From: Zwartia vadi
GTDB taxonomy: Bacteria > Pseudomonadota > Gammaproteobacteria > Burkholderiales > Burkholderiaceae_B
Assembly (NCBI RefSeq): GCF_030410375.1
Contig: NZ_JAUHHE010000001.1
Coordinates: 275,347 to 339,346, forward strand
Length of the DNA: 64,000 nucleotides
Direction: 5' to 3'
A program made the translations under genes and the position numbers. The notes under the pieces were generated by a model. It ran no database searches and was not told the DNA's origin. It saw only the letters and a program-made list of their open reading frames with translations. This document shows, piece after piece, positions 9,817 to 19,089 of the stretch. Each line of letters begins with the position of its first letter. The stretch's first letter is position 1.

Positions 9817-10814
9817 GCACCAGATAGTTTGACGAGCTCTTGATACTTTTGACGCTCTTGAGCCACCATCTCGGCAAACTGAGCGGGCGTTAAAGTCGTT
9901 GCGTTCGATCCCATCTGCTTGAGTCGGGTCTGCACAGCGGGATCCGCAAGCGCCTTGGTATAGGCTTGATACAGCTTGTCGACCACTGCGGGCGGCGTAC
10001 CACCTGTCGTAAACACGCCAAACCAGGTGCCAATATCAAAAGGCTTGATACCGGTTTCCTGAACAGTGGGCACCTCGGGCAACACATCCGAGCGCTTGTC
10101 GGTTGTAACAGCCAACGCAACAACCTTGCCCTCTTTAATCAGGCTGGCGGCCGAAGCCAGATTATCAAACATAAACTCGGACTGTCCGGACAACAAAGCC
10201 AGCTTAGCTGGTGCAGCGCCCTGATACGGGATATGCACTGCCTTCATCTGAGTGCGCGCGGCCAACAACTCGCCAGCCAGATGCCCGGCACTACCTGAAC
10301 CACCCGATCCATAATTCAACTTGCCTGGATGCGCCAGCGCGTATCGGACAAGATCCTGCATCGTGCGGATACCTTGCTTGTCAGCGAACTCTTTGTTGAC
10401 GATCAGGACATTCGGTACAGAAGCCACCAATGCAACCGGTGCAAAATCACGTACAGCATCGTAGGGAATTTTGCTGTAGAGCGAAGGATTGATTGCATGT
10501 GTGGCCACAGCGCCCATTACCAATGAATATCCATCAGGCTGAGCCTTGGCGATCAGATCGGCCCCGATGTTGCCACCCGCACCGGGTCTATTTTCAACGA
10601 TAACGGGCTGGCCAAGCGTTGGTTTAACCTGTTCGGCCAATACGCGCGCGATCGTATCGAGCGGCCCGCCGGGTGGGTAAGGCACGACAAAACGCAAGGG
10701 TTTGGTCGGCCATTCGCTGGAAACTTGAGCGTGCGTCGCCCAGCCAAATGAAATGGCGCCGAAACCGAGAGTCAACAATAAAAGTCTGCGAAATTTGCTG
10801 GGTGCAGCCGTCAT
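9804..10814 (-). CDS. Bug-family tripartite tricarboxylate transporter receptor
   Basis: A 336-residue periplasmic solute-binding protein of the TctC/Bug family, a group strongly expanded in Alcaligenaceae. It has a cleavable signal peptide (about residues 1-30), the ligand-binding start FVVPYPPGGPLD, IVENRPGAGGNIGAD, and the core GSGGSGSAGHLAGELL. GGAACG precedes the ATG. Its start is 11 bp from the aapP stop, so it is probably transcribed at the end of the amino-acid ABC operon. No TctA or TctB membrane subunits are nearby, as is usual for orphan Bug receptors. The ligand is unknown; carboxylates or amino acids are typical. Confidence 0.92.
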   Translation of the reverse strand: MTAAPSKFRRLLLLTLGFGAISFGWATHAQVSSEWPTKPLRFVVPYPPGGPLDTIARVLAEQVKPTLGQPVIVENRPGAGGNIGADLIAKAQPDGYSLVMGAVATHAINPSLYSKIPYDAVRDFAPVALVASVPNVLIVNKEFADKQGIRTMQDLVRYALAHPGKLNYGSGGSGSAGHLAGELLAARTQMKAVHIPYQGAAPAKLALLSGQSEFMFDNLASAASLIKEGKVVALAVTTDKRSDVLPEVPTVQETGIKPFDIGTWFGVFTTGGTPPAVVDKLYQAYTKALADPAVQTRLKQMGSNATTLTPAQFAEMVAQERQKYQELVKLSGAKVD

Positions 10815-10825
10815 GATCGTTCCAA

Positions 10826-11566
10826 TTAGTGGAGGATTTGACTCAAAAAGAGTTTGGTACGCTCGTTCTGAGGGTTGTCAAAGAAAGCATCGGGCGTATT
10901 CTGCTCAATGATCTCACCCTGATCCATGAAAATCACACGGTCTGCGACTTTGCGTGCAAACCCCATCTCATGCGTGACGCACAACATCGTCATGCCAGAC
11001 TCTTCGGCAAGACCGATCATCACATCCAGCACTTCTTTAACCATTTCGGGGTCAAGCGCCGAGGTTGGCTCATCAAAAAGCATAATTTTAGGATCCATGC
11101 AGAGCGAACGCGCGATCGCCACCCGCTGCTGCTGGCCACCAGACAACTGGCCGGGAAACTTCAATGCCTGCTCGCTGATGCGCACGCGCTCCAGATACTT
11201 CATGGCACGCGCTTCCGCTTCGGCTTTCGGGGTTTTAAGTACCCAGATCGGGCCAAGCGTCAGATTTTCCAAAACCGTCAAATGGGGAAACAAATTGAAG
11301 TGCTGAAACACCATGCCGACTTCACGACGAATCGCCTCGACATCACGCAAGTCGTTGGTGATCTCGGTGCCATCGACAACGATCTGGCCCTTCTGATGCT
11401 CTTCCAGACGGTTGATACAACGAATCAGCGTTGACTTGCCGGAGCCAGATGGTCCGCAAACCACAATGCGCTCACCTTGTGCAACGTCAAGGTTGATGTT
11501 GCGCAGCACGTGGAACTTGCCGTACCACTTATTGACATCTTTCATGCGAATGATGGCGTCAGCCAT
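10826..11566 (-). CDS. aapP: General amino-acid ABC transporter, ATP-binding subunit
   Basis: The ATPase that drives polar amino-acid import. The 246-residue protein has a Walker A motif GPSGSGKST, signature [15 protein letters not shown], Walker [13 protein letters not shown] and the switch histidine in CVTHEMGF. The ATG at 11566 is used because GGAG stands seven bases before it; the frame stays open for 114 bases upstream but those residues look unlike the family. It lies 47 bp after the aapM stop and shares the operon with both permeases and the binding protein. AapP, BztD and GlnQ are close relatives; the neighbour set favours AapP. Confidence 0.92.
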   Translation of the reverse strand: MADAIIRMKDVNKWYGKFHVLRNINLDVAQGERIVVCGPSGSGKSTLIRCINRLEEHQKGQIVVDGTEITNDLRDVEAIRREVGMVFQHFNLFPHLTVLENLTLGPIWVLKTPKAEAEARAMKYLERVRISEQALKFPGQLSGGQQQRVAIARSLCMDPKIMLFDEPTSALDPEMVKEVLDVMIGLAEESGMTMLCVTHEMGFARKVADRVIFMDQGEIIEQNTPDAFFDNPQNERTKLFLSQILH

Positions 11567-11613
11567 ACATATTCTCCAGAGATCGGGCGCGCCCAGAAAG
11601 TGGCGCGCAGCCC

Positions 11614-12711
11614 CTAACGCTCGTGACCGGTGGCCAGACGCTTTTCGAGCGACTGACTGTATTTGGACATCGAGTAGCAAAATACGAAATAAATCGCGGA
11701 AATAAAGATATAGACCTCAACGCTGAAGCCACGCCACGCCTGATCCGTCAGCGCAACCTTTGCCGCCTGTGTCAAGTCGAAAATACCGATAATCACCACC
11801 AGAGAGGTATCTTTGAACAGTGCAATGAACAAGCCCACCAGAGGCGGAATCACGATCTTCAGTGCCTGGGGCAAAACAATCAGGCGCATTTGCTGCCAAT
11901 AACTCAATCCGAGTGATTCGGCGCCCTCGAACTGCCCCTTGGGTATCGCCTGCAGGCCCCCGCGAATCGTCTCAGCCATGTACGCAGCGGCGAACAAAAT
12001 AATCGCAAGCTGGGCGCGCAATAACTTGTCAATACTCATGCCTTCGGGCAAAAACAATGGCAACATCACAGCGGACATGAAAAGCAAGCTGATCAGTGGA
12101 ACGCCCCGGATGAGCTCGATGTACACCACGCATATCGACTTGATGGCGGGCATGTTTGAGCGACGCCCCAAGGCCAGCACAATCCCCAACGGAAAGGCCA
12201 GCGCGATACCGAAGGTAGACAAAATCAAAGTCAGTGGCAGACCGCCCCACTGACTGTTTTCGACGTAGGTCAGCCCAAAAACACCGCCCCACATCAAAAT
12301 TCCCACAGAGACCAGAGAAACGGTCCATATGGCGAGCAACCACATGTTCCAGAGTTTTCTCCAGCCACTCAGGATGATGGTTCCGACCAAAATACCTGTC
12401 GCGATCAACGGCCGCCACTGTTCATCGTAAGGATACAAACCAAACAAGATGATGCGATGCTTTTCGACAATCATGGCCCAGCATGCGCCTGACGATTCTC
12501 GGCACTGATCCGCCGTCGTTGCGGTGGCGTTGGCATTGATGAAAAACCAATCCACCATCGCAGGAATGGTCGCCAGCAACAGCCAGACTGAAAGAATCGT
12601 CAACAGGCTATTGATGGGGGAAGAAAATAACTGAGACCGCATCCAGGAAAATACGCTCACGCCCCCGGTGGGTGCTTTTTCTGTCGAAACAGTCGAAGTT
12701 GGTGTGCTCAT
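11614..12711 (-). CDS. aapM: General amino-acid ABC transporter permease, AapM/BztC type
   Basis: One of two membrane subunits of a His/Glu/Gln/Arg-type importer. The 365-residue protein has an N-terminal extra domain with several helices typical of AapM, then the permease core with [14 protein letters not shown] and the EAA-like loop [20 protein letters not shown]. The ATG at 12711 is supported by GGAG eight bases upstream. It begins 2 bp after the aapQ stop codon, which suggests coupled translation. Confidence 0.9.
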   Translation of the reverse strand: MSTPTSTVSTEKAPTGGVSVFSWMRSQLFSSPINSLLTILSVWLLLATIPAMVDWFFINANATATTADQCRESSGACWAMIVEKHRIILFGLYPYDEQWRPLIATGILVGTIILSGWRKLWNMWLLAIWTVSLVSVGILMWGGVFGLTYVENSQWGGLPLTLILSTFGIALAFPLGIVLALGRRSNMPAIKSICVVYIELIRGVPLISLLFMSAVMLPLFLPEGMSIDKLLRAQLAIILFAAAYMAETIRGGLQAIPKGQFEGAESLGLSYWQQMRLIVLPQALKIVIPPLVGLFIALFKDTSLVVIIGIFDLTQAAKVALTDQAWRGFSVEVYIFISAIYFVFCYSMSKYSQSLEKRLATGHER

Positions 12712-12712
12712 C

Positions 12713-13903
12713 TCAACGCTCCACCAACGCAATGCGTTTGTTATACCAGTTCATGAATACCGAAATGGACAGGCTCACCGTCAAGTAGGCCGCCATGATC
12801 ATCATGATGCCCTCGATCGCTTGACCCGTTTGGTTCAAGGTCGTATTGATGACCGAGACGATATCGGGATAGCCGATCGCGACAGCAAGCGAGCTATTCT
12901 TGGTGATGTTCAGATACTGGCTGGTCATGGGAGGAATGATGACCCGCAAGGCCTGAGGCAAAACTATCAAACGCAGCACCTGCCCACGCTTGAGTCCAAG
13001 CGCCTCGGCCGCCTCCCACTGACCACGTCCCACCGACTGAATGCCGGAACGAACCACCTCGGCAATAAACGCCGCGGTGTAGATCACCAACCCAATCAGC
13101 AAAGCCGCAAACTCTGGCGAGAGCGTCATGCCACCCGCAAAGTTGAAACCTTTGAGTTCGGGGACATCAAGCGTCATCGAGGTGCCGCTAAAAAGCCAGA
13201 CAAGCACCGGGACGAAGATTAACAATCCGAAAGACCAGCGACCCGTCGGGAAAATCTGACCTGTTTTTTCCTGATTTTTGCGCGCCCATTTATACATCGC
13301 AAAGATCAAGACCAAGGCCAATAATAGGCCCGCGAACAACCAGAACAAACCATCGCCATGCACCGAAGGCATTTGCACGCCTCGATTGGAAACAAAAACG
13401 CCTGGCAAGGGATGGATGGCCTGACGCGGACCAGGCAGCGTTTCAGAAATAATGGCGTACCAGAAAAACAATTGCAGCAACAAAGGGACATTGCGCATGA
13501 CTTCAACATAAATGCTTGAAATCTTGCGGATTAACCAATTACTGGACAAACGGGCAATCCCGATGATGGTACCCAGAATCGTGGCCAGCACAATCCCGAT
13601 CAGCGCGACACGTAAGGTATTAAGCAGACCAACAGTAATGGCCCGTCCATACGTACTTGCAGGACTGTAGGCGATAGGTGTCTCGCCAATGGCAAAGCCA
13701 GCCTCTTTACTTAGAAAATCGAAGCCGGTTGAAATATTTCGTGCTGAAAGATTACTCAGCGTGTTGTGCACCAAAAACCACGCAACACCGCCCACAGCGA
13801 GCAGCGCAAGGATTTGATAAATGATTGAGCGCGTGCCAGGATCATTCCAAGACAGACGTCTTCGAGGAGGGGGCGCGACTTGTGATTCTTTAAGCTTCGT
13901 CAT
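12713..13903 (-). CDS. aapQ: General amino-acid ABC transporter permease, AapQ/BztB type
   Basis: Membrane partner of AapM. The 396-residue protein contains the first permease helices (RAITVGLLNTLRVALIG), the conserved VEVMRNVPLLLQLFFWY, and the ATPase-contact loop [21 protein letters not shown] long central periplasmic insertion is present, as in AapQ and BztB. Its start codon stands 6 bp from a 10-bp hairpin that follows aapJ, and no clear ribosome-binding sequence is free upstream. Translation of this gene may therefore depend on the state of that hairpin. Confidence 0.9.
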   Translation of the reverse strand: MTKLKESQVAPPPRRRLSWNDPGTRSIIYQILALLAVGGVAWFLVHNTLSNLSARNISTGFDFLSKEAGFAIGETPIAYSPASTYGRAITVGLLNTLRVALIGIVLATILGTIIGIARLSSNWLIRKISSIYVEVMRNVPLLLQLFFWYAIISETLPGPRQAIHPLPGVFVSNRGVQMPSVHGDGLFWLFAGLLLALVLIFAMYKWARKNQEKTGQIFPTGRWSFGLLIFVPVLVWLFSGTSMTLDVPELKGFNFAGGMTLSPEFAALLIGLVIYTAAFIAEVVRSGIQSVGRGQWEAAEALGLKRGQVLRLIVLPQALRVIIPPMTSQYLNITKNSSLAVAIGYPDIVSVINTTLNQTGQAIEGIMMIMAAYLTVSLSISVFMNWYNKRIALVER

Positions 13904-13909
13904 AACTTA

Positions 13910-13932
13910 GGGCGACCGCAATGCGGTCGCCC
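13910..13932 (-). promoter_or_regulatory. Intercistronic hairpin between aapJ and aapQ
   Basis: A perfect 10-bp inverted repeat (gggcgaccgc and gcggtcgccc) with a three-base loop fills the aapJ-aapQ gap. It ends six bases before the aapQ ATG. Such hairpins after binding-protein genes are known to stabilise the upstream message and lower expression of the membrane genes. Here it also covers the position where the aapQ ribosome site should be. Confidence 0.75.
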
Positions 13933-13949
13933 CTATGTATCAAGAAAAA

Positions 13950-14966
13950 TTAGCGGATGGGCCAGGCGTACATCAGGCCGCCTTTGGTCCATTGTGCATT
14001 GAGGCCACGCTCAAGTTTGAGCGGTGTGTTCACACCGACGTTGCGCTCAAAACTCTCACCGTAGTTGCCCACTTGCTTGATGATGTCATAGGCCCACTTT
14101 TCAGATACACCCAGGTTCTTGCCCATTCCTGGTGTGACACCCAAAATACGCTGCACGTTAGGATTGGTGCTCTTGAGCATTTCATCGACATTCTTTTGTG
14201 TGATGCCATACTCTTCTGCTTCAATCATTGCGTAGAGTGCCCAGCGAACAACGTTCAGCCACTGCTCGTCACCTTGGCGAACCTGTGGACCGAGGGGCTC
14301 TTTCGAAAGATCCTCAGGCAAGATGATGTTGTTTGCAGGATTCTTCAGTGTGGTGCGCGAAGCAGCCAAGCCTGACTTGTCAGTCGTGTAGGCGTCGCAA
14401 CGACCGGAGTCATAGGCGCGGACCACCTCGTCGACTTTCTCGATCACCACTGGCTTGAAAGTCAGCTTGTTCGCACGGAACCAGTCCGCGAGGTTGAGTT
14501 CAGTGGTCGTGCCGGGCTGAACGCAAATCGTGGCGCCGTTGAGTTCCTTGGCGCTTTTGATGTTCAAGTCTTTACGAACCATCAAACCTTGGCTGTCGTA
14601 AAAGTTGACGCCCGCACCGAGCAGACCCAACGAGGTGTCGCGAGTCATCGTCTGGGTGGTGTTACGGGTCAGCACATCGATTTCACCAGACTGCAGGGCT
14701 GTGAAGCGCTGCTGGGCAGTCAGCGGAGTGAATTTGACTTTCGAAGCGTCGCCGAACATCACCGCGGCAATGGCACGGCACATGTCGATATCCAGACCGG
14801 CCCAAACGCCTTTGCTATCTGGGGCCGAAAAGCCTGCGAGGCCTGTGTTCGTGCCGCACTGTACAAAGCCTTTCTTTTTGACGTTGTCGAACGTTGGACC
14901 TGCTTGCGCGACGGTGTTAGCCGCGAGCATCGCTGCGCCGACTACTGCTAATTTTAAGAATTTCAT
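13950..14966 (-). CDS. aapJ: General amino-acid ABC transporter substrate-binding protein
   Basis: Periplasmic receptor of the aap system, 338 residues. A 22-residue signal peptide (MKFLKLAVVGAAMLAANTVA) is followed by the family start VKKKGFVQCGTNTGLAGFS and WAGLDIDMCRAIAAV. The length and the C-terminal GLMYAWPIR fit AapJ/BztA. The ATG at 14966 has GGAG eight bases before it; the frame upstream is open by 201 bases but carries no signal-like sequence. It is the first gene of the operon, with the hairpin at 13910-13932 after it. Confidence 0.93.
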   Translation of the reverse strand: MKFLKLAVVGAAMLAANTVAQAGPTFDNVKKKGFVQCGTNTGLAGFSAPDSKGVWAGLDIDMCRAIAAVMFGDASKVKFTPLTAQQRFTALQSGEIDVLTRNTTQTMTRDTSLGLLGAGVNFYDSQGLMVRKDLNIKSAKELNGATICVQPGTTTELNLADWFRANKLTFKPVVIEKVDEVVRAYDSGRCDAYTTDKSGLAASRTTLKNPANNIILPEDLSKEPLGPQVRQGDEQWLNVVRWALYAMIEAEEYGITQKNVDEMLKSTNPNVQRILGVTPGMGKNLGVSEKWAYDIIKQVGNYGESFERNVGVNTPLKLERGLNAQWTKGGLMYAWPIR

Positions 14967-15165
14967 CACTCGATCTCCGAAATACTGAAAGGTACGGCTG
15001 CCAACCGGGCTCACCGCAGGTCTGATTGTGCAAGGCACCAATGGTAGCCCTATACACACTCGGAATGTATGGGGGAAATCCCTCGCAGTCAATGATTCTT
15101 GACTCATATGCTTATTAAATTCTCTGCGAGCAGGGTTATTATTAGGGAATAACCTATGTGATGTC

Positions 15166-15918
15166 ATGATCGAATTCCAGCATGTTTTTAAATCTTACGG
15201 TCAAGGACGCAATATCCTTGCCGACATTACTTTTCGCGTCGCCGCTGGAGAGTTTGTCTATGTCGCCGGTCCGTCCGGGGCTGGCAAATCCACTCTCCTG
15301 AAGCTCATTGGGGGCTTGGAAGCACCGAGCCGCGGCTCCATTCAAGTCAATGGCCAGCGCCTGGAGCAACTTTCCGCGCGGGCCAGACCCTATTTAAGGC
15401 GTTCGGTAGGCGTCATTTTGCAAGACACCCATCTGCTTTATGACCGAAGCGCGATAGAAAATGTACTGCTCCCCCTCACAGTGACAGGTCTAGCAACAGA
15501 GGTGGCTAGAGCCCGCGCGCGGGCCGCGCTAGATAAAGTTGGTTTGAGCAGCAAGGAAAACACACCTCCCATCGAGCTCTCTGGCGGCGAGCAACAAAGA
15601 CTCGCGATCGCGCGCGCAATCGTCAATCGGCCCGCCATTTTGATCGCTGACGAGCCAACCGCAAGTCTCGATCGTGACACCGCGCGTCGCATCATGTCTG
15701 TTTTTAAAGATTTCAATCGAGTGGGGGTCACCACGTTGATTGCCTCACATGATGACGGGTTGATGGCCGAGTACGCCACGCGCGCCTTCAAGATCGAACC
15801 CGGCAAGTTTGCAGACTCGGCCGCTTTCCGCACGGCCCAGTCCCACATGCCAGCGGCTGCCTCGGGAAATATTGAACCGCATATCGGTGACGCACATCCG
15901 GGCGGAGCGACACGATGA
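15166..15918 (+). CDS. ftsE: Cell division ATP-binding protein FtsE
   Basis: ATPase of the FtsEX complex, which activates septal peptidoglycan hydrolases during division. The 250-residue protein begins MIEFQHVFKSYG and has Walker A GPSGAGKST, signature LSGGEQQRLAIARAI, Walker B ILIADEPTASLD and the H-loop ASHDD. A C-terminal tail of about 30 residues beyond the usual FtsE end is rich in A, G and H. The ribosome site is weak. The ftsX start overlaps its stop by 4 bp (ATGA). Confidence 0.95.
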   Translation: MIEFQHVFKSYGQGRNILADITFRVAAGEFVYVAGPSGAGKSTLLKLIGGLEAPSRGSIQVNGQRLEQLSARARPYLRRSVGVILQDTHLLYDRSAIENVLLPLTVTGLATEVARARARAALDKVGLSSKENTPPIELSGGEQQRLAIARAIVNRPAILIADEPTASLDRDTARRIMSVFKDFNRVGVTTLIASHDDGLMAEYATRAFKIEPGKFADSAAFRTAQSHMPAAASGNIEPHIGDAHPGGATR

Positions 15919-16823
15919 AAAGCCTGCTCAGACAACATCGTTACGCCCTGACTGTTACGGTCAGGAGGCTTCTTGCTCAACCGATCTCCTCGCTCACCAA
16001 TCTCTTGGTCATTGCACTGGCGCTGGCCCTCCCCCTGCTTGGCGCCTCATTTCTTCTATCGATCGAGCCTGTCGCCAAACAAGTTTCCGTCACTCCTGAG
16101 CTCACCCTCTTTCTCAATACCGATGCGGCGCCTGGCCTTGCCGACAAGTTGGCAAAACGCATTCGCGATGAACACTCTGATCAAATCGTCAACGTCCGCG
16201 TCATTCCCAAACAGCGCGCCCTCGAAGACCTACGCGCCAATCCCGCTTGGGAGCAGGCGCTCAAAGTGCTCCCCGTCAACCCCCTGCCCGACGCAATTGT
16301 GGTCGAGCTTGCCTCGACCGAGGACCTTTCCAAACGCGCCGATCTCATGGCTGCAAGCTGGCGTAAATGGCAAGGGGTCGATCTTGTTCAACTTGACAGC
16401 GCCTGGGTTCAGAGACTCGAAGCGCTTTTGCGCTTCGGACGTATTGGCTTATTGCTCCTTGCACTCAGTGTGATGCTGGTTGTACTCGCTACTGTATTCA
16501 ACACTGTGCGCATGCAAGCGCTGTCCCAACGCGAAGAAATCGGTGTGGCACGACTCGTTGGCGCGACCGAGTCCTTTGTCAGGCGTCCATTTTTGTATCT
16601 CGGCGCGCTCACCTGCACCTTGGCGGCACTCGTCAGCCTGGGCATCGCACGACTCACCCTCACCCTGCTCAATGATGCGCTCGCAACACTGGCCCGCACT
16701 TACGATGCAGAGTTCGCGCTGACCTTACCCTCGCCTGCGATACTGGGGCTTTGCGTATTAATCGTGGCAGCACTTGGCGCGCTATCAGCGAGATGGTCTG
16801 TCCAGCGCAACACGCGGTTCTGA
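15915..16823 (+). CDS. ftsX: Cell division protein FtsX
   Basis: Membrane partner of FtsE. The 302-residue protein has four hydrophobic segments: one near residues 20-45, then three from about 175 on, separated by a periplasmic loop that in other species binds EnvC-type activators. The cytoplasmic loop REEIGVARLVGAT before the third helix is a typical FtsX/permease motif. Translation is coupled to ftsE through the ATGA overlap. The mutY gene follows 17 bp after. Confidence 0.95.
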   Translation: MKSLLRQHRYALTVTVRRLLAQPISSLTNLLVIALALALPLLGASFLLSIEPVAKQVSVTPELTLFLNTDAAPGLADKLAKRIRDEHSDQIVNVRVIPKQRALEDLRANPAWEQALKVLPVNPLPDAIVVELASTEDLSKRADLMAASWRKWQGVDLVQLDSAWVQRLEALLRFGRIGLLLLALSVMLVVLATVFNTVRMQALSQREEIGVARLVGATESFVRRPFLYLGALTCTLAALVSLGIARLTLTLLNDALATLARTYDAEFALTLPSPAILGLCVLIVAALGALSARWSVQRNTRF

Positions 16824-16840
16824 CACGCAACGGTCACAAG

Positions 16841-17914
16841 ATGAGACTGGCCAACCGGATTATCGCGTGGCAACGAACCCACGGACGCCACGACTTGCCT
16901 TGGCAAAACACGCGCGATCCTTATCGCGTCTGGCTCTCTGAAATCATGTTGCAACAGACACAAGTCAGCGCCGTGATCGAGTACTACCAGCGCTTTCTGG
17001 AAAAATTCCCTGACGTGGCACACCTTGCGCGCGCCTCCTCAGAGTCAGTGATGGCGCAGTGGGCGGGACTTGGTTATTACGCGCGCGCACGCAACCTGCA
17101 TGCCTGTGCCAAACGGGTCATGCAAGACTGGCATGGCGTCTTTCCAAAAGATGCCGCCGGTCTGGCCACCCTACCCGGCATTGGTCCTTCAACTGCGGCG
17201 GCGATTGCCGCATTTTGTTATGGCGAGCGCGCCGCCATATTAGATGGCAATGTAAAAAGAGTATTGACCCGGTATTTCGCTGTGGAGGGTGATCCCACTC
17301 ACCGAGCCATTGAATCGCAACTATGGCAACTGGCCCGAGCAGAACTACCCTCGCTTAAAACCTGCTCCAACGACCCGGAGTCAATGGCGCGATATACACA
17401 AGGTCAAATGGATCTTGGTGCCACACTTTGCACACGCAGCCGTCCACGATGTCACGATTGTCCCTTGAAAAAGGACTGCCAAGCTCGGCTGACAGGGCGT
17501 ACAGAGGAGTTGCCCTGGCCGCGTCAACGCAAGGTCTTGCCGGAACGCACCACCGGCATGTTGGTTGCGTATTGCGACCAACATATCTTGCTTGAGCAAC
17601 GACCCGAGTCAGGTATTTGGGGAGGCCTCTGGAGCTTGCCGGAATTTGATGCATCTCATTCACCAGAACAAGCTTGCGGAAAACTCGGCATCATCCCTAA
17701 ACATGTTCAAACACTTACACCTTTTTTACATGTTTTTACACACTATCGACTCACAATTTCGCCTTTACTTGCGCAAGCCTTAGTCGACGTGTCCGAACCC
17801 CGCCCTTTAACCCATCAACGCTGGATTGATTACAGCCGGCTCTCTTCTTTGGGACTACCCGCCCCTGTTCGCAAACTGCTCGACGGCTTGATGGCTGATC
17901 AGCTGTTGAAGTGA
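16841..17914 (+). CDS. mutY: A/G-specific adenine DNA glycosylase
   Basis: Removes adenine mispaired with 8-oxoguanine. The 357-residue protein shows the catalytic Glu region LSEIMLQQTQV, the helix-hairpin-helix LPGIGPSTAAAIAAF with the following catalytic Asp (ILDGNVKRVL), an iron-sulfur ligand set C-x6-C-x2-C-x5-C (ending CHDCPLKKDC), and a C-terminal NUDIX-like recognition domain. The ATG at 16841 gives the usual N-terminus (MRLANRIIAWQ). The open frame extends 90 bases upstream into ftsX but those residues are not family-like. The gene end carries an imperfect 16-bp tandem duplication. Confidence 0.96.
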   Translation: MRLANRIIAWQRTHGRHDLPWQNTRDPYRVWLSEIMLQQTQVSAVIEYYQRFLEKFPDVAHLARASSESVMAQWAGLGYYARARNLHACAKRVMQDWHGVFPKDAAGLATLPGIGPSTAAAIAAFCYGERAAILDGNVKRVLTRYFAVEGDPTHRAIESQLWQLARAELPSLKTCSNDPESMARYTQGQMDLGATLCTRSRPRCHDCPLKKDCQARLTGRTEELPWPRQRKVLPERTTGMLVAYCDQHILLEQRPESGIWGGLWSLPEFDASHSPEQACGKLGIIPKHVQTLTPFLHVFTHYRLTISPLLAQALVDVSEPRPLTHQRWIDYSRLSSLGLPAPVRKLLDGLMADQLLK

Positions 17915-17927
17915 TCGGCTATTGAAA
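17896..17927. repeat. Imperfect 16-bp tandem duplication at the mutY stop
   Basis: tgatcagctgttgaag is followed directly by tgatcggctattgaaa; 13 of 16 bases agree and all three differences are G/A. The mutY stop codon lies at the start of the second copy. Confidence 0.75.
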
Positions 17928-17949
17928 TAAAGATTGATGGTAAATCCCG

Positions 17950-19089
17950 TCACGTTTCGCTAGTTGGCTGATAGTGGCTGATACTCATCATAATCCCGCA
18001 CGCGATCCCTATCGTCACGAGCGCAGTACCTCCGTAACTCAGTAGAGGCAAGGGTACGCCGACCACAGGCAGCATCCCTGTGACCATGCCAATATTGACA
18101 AACACATAGATGAATAACACCATCGTGAGCGCGCCCGCCAACAGCCGGCTTGCATGTGTCGGCGCTCGAATCGCGATTGATAAGCCTCTGAAAACCAAAA
18201 GCAGGTAAAGAATCAGCAAAGTAACTCCGCCGTAGAGACCGAACTCCTCGGCGAATACGGCGAAAATAAAGTCAGTCGTGCGCTCAGGGATAAAGTCCAG
18301 ATGCGATTGGGTGCCGCTCATATAACCCTTGCCATACACGCCACCCGATCCCACTGCGATCGTTGACTGGATCGTGTGAAAGCCCTTACCAAGGGGATCA
18401 TTATTTGGATCAAGTAAGGTGCAAACGCGATTTTTTTGATACGTATGTAAAACCACCCAGTCCGTTTCTTCTTTGCACAAATCCTCTTGATAGACGATGA
18501 TGCCGCCGATTCCGATCACTGCGGCAAGCACGATAGGCACCAGTAATTTAAAAGACAATCCTGCGAAGTAAATCACACAAAAGCCGGCGCCAAACACCAG
18601 CAAGGCTGTGCCGAGATCCGGCTGCTTCACAATCAACAAAAAGGGTACAGCCAGCAACGCGCCCGCGACAAAGAAGTCATAGAATTTTAACGAGCTCTCC
18701 CGCTTGTTAAAGTACCAGGCAAGCATGAGAGGCACGGCGATTTTCAACATTTCGGAAGGTTGAATCCGTATAAAACCCAGATTGAGCCAGCGCGTCGCGC
18801 CTTTGCTCGTGTGGCCGAAAAACTCCACGCCCAACAACAGCAACACGCCAACAACATAAAAAGGCACGGCGAATTTCAATATGTATTGAAACGGCACCAT
18901 GGCCACAACCCACATGACAGCGAGTCCGATCAGCAGATTGCGTAAATGGTCCGCATATCGCCAATCCGTGCCACCCACGGCTGAATGCATCACCAAAAGA
19001 CCGGTCGCTCCGAGCAACAACAGAACAATCATCAGCGGCCAATCAAAGGCTGTCACGACACGCGCGAGAAACTTGAAAAACATTTTCAT
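17950..19089 (-). CDS. rodA: Peptidoglycan glycosyltransferase RodA
   Basis: SEDS-family polymerase that builds lateral-wall glycan strands with PBP2. The 379-residue protein has about ten membrane helices, starting FDWPLMIVLLLLGATGLLVM, and ends with the SEDS motif GVPLPLLSYGGTALVTIG. The ATG at 19089 overlaps the mrdA stop as ATGA; a second ATG two codons later is also possible. It is the last gene of the mreBCD-mrdA-rodA cluster. A short TATCAGCCA duplication lies in its last codons. Confidence 0.95.
   Translation of the reverse strand: MKMFFKFLARVVTAFDWPLMIVLLLLGATGLLVMHSAVGGTDWRYADHLRNLLIGLAVMWVVAMVPFQYILKFAVPFYVVGVLLLLGVEFFGHTSKGATRWLNLGFIRIQPSEMLKIAVPLMLAWYFNKRESSLKFYDFFVAGALLAVPFLLIVKQPDLGTALLVFGAGFCVIYFAGLSFKLLVPIVLAAVIGIGGIIVYQEDLCKEETDWVVLHTYQKNRVCTLLDPNNDPLGKGFHTIQSTIAVGSGGVYGKGYMSGTQSHLDFIPERTTDFIFAVFAEEFGLYGGVTLLILYLLLVFRGLSIAIRAPTHASRLLAGALTMVLFIYVFVNIGMVTGMLPVVGVPLPLLSYGGTALVTIGIACGIMMSISHYQPTSET

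Noticed and set aside
10829..11434. 201-codon frame opposite aapP
   Set aside because: Fully inside aapP, which has every ABC-ATPase motif; the antisense product is low in recognisable structure.
12668..13222. 184-codon frame opposite aapM/aapQ
   Set aside because: Lies across two membrane-protein genes and reads as a charged shadow without motifs.
15438..15980. 180-codon frame opposite ftsE/ftsX
   Set aside because: Crosses the ftsE-ftsX junction on the wrong strand; no family resemblance.
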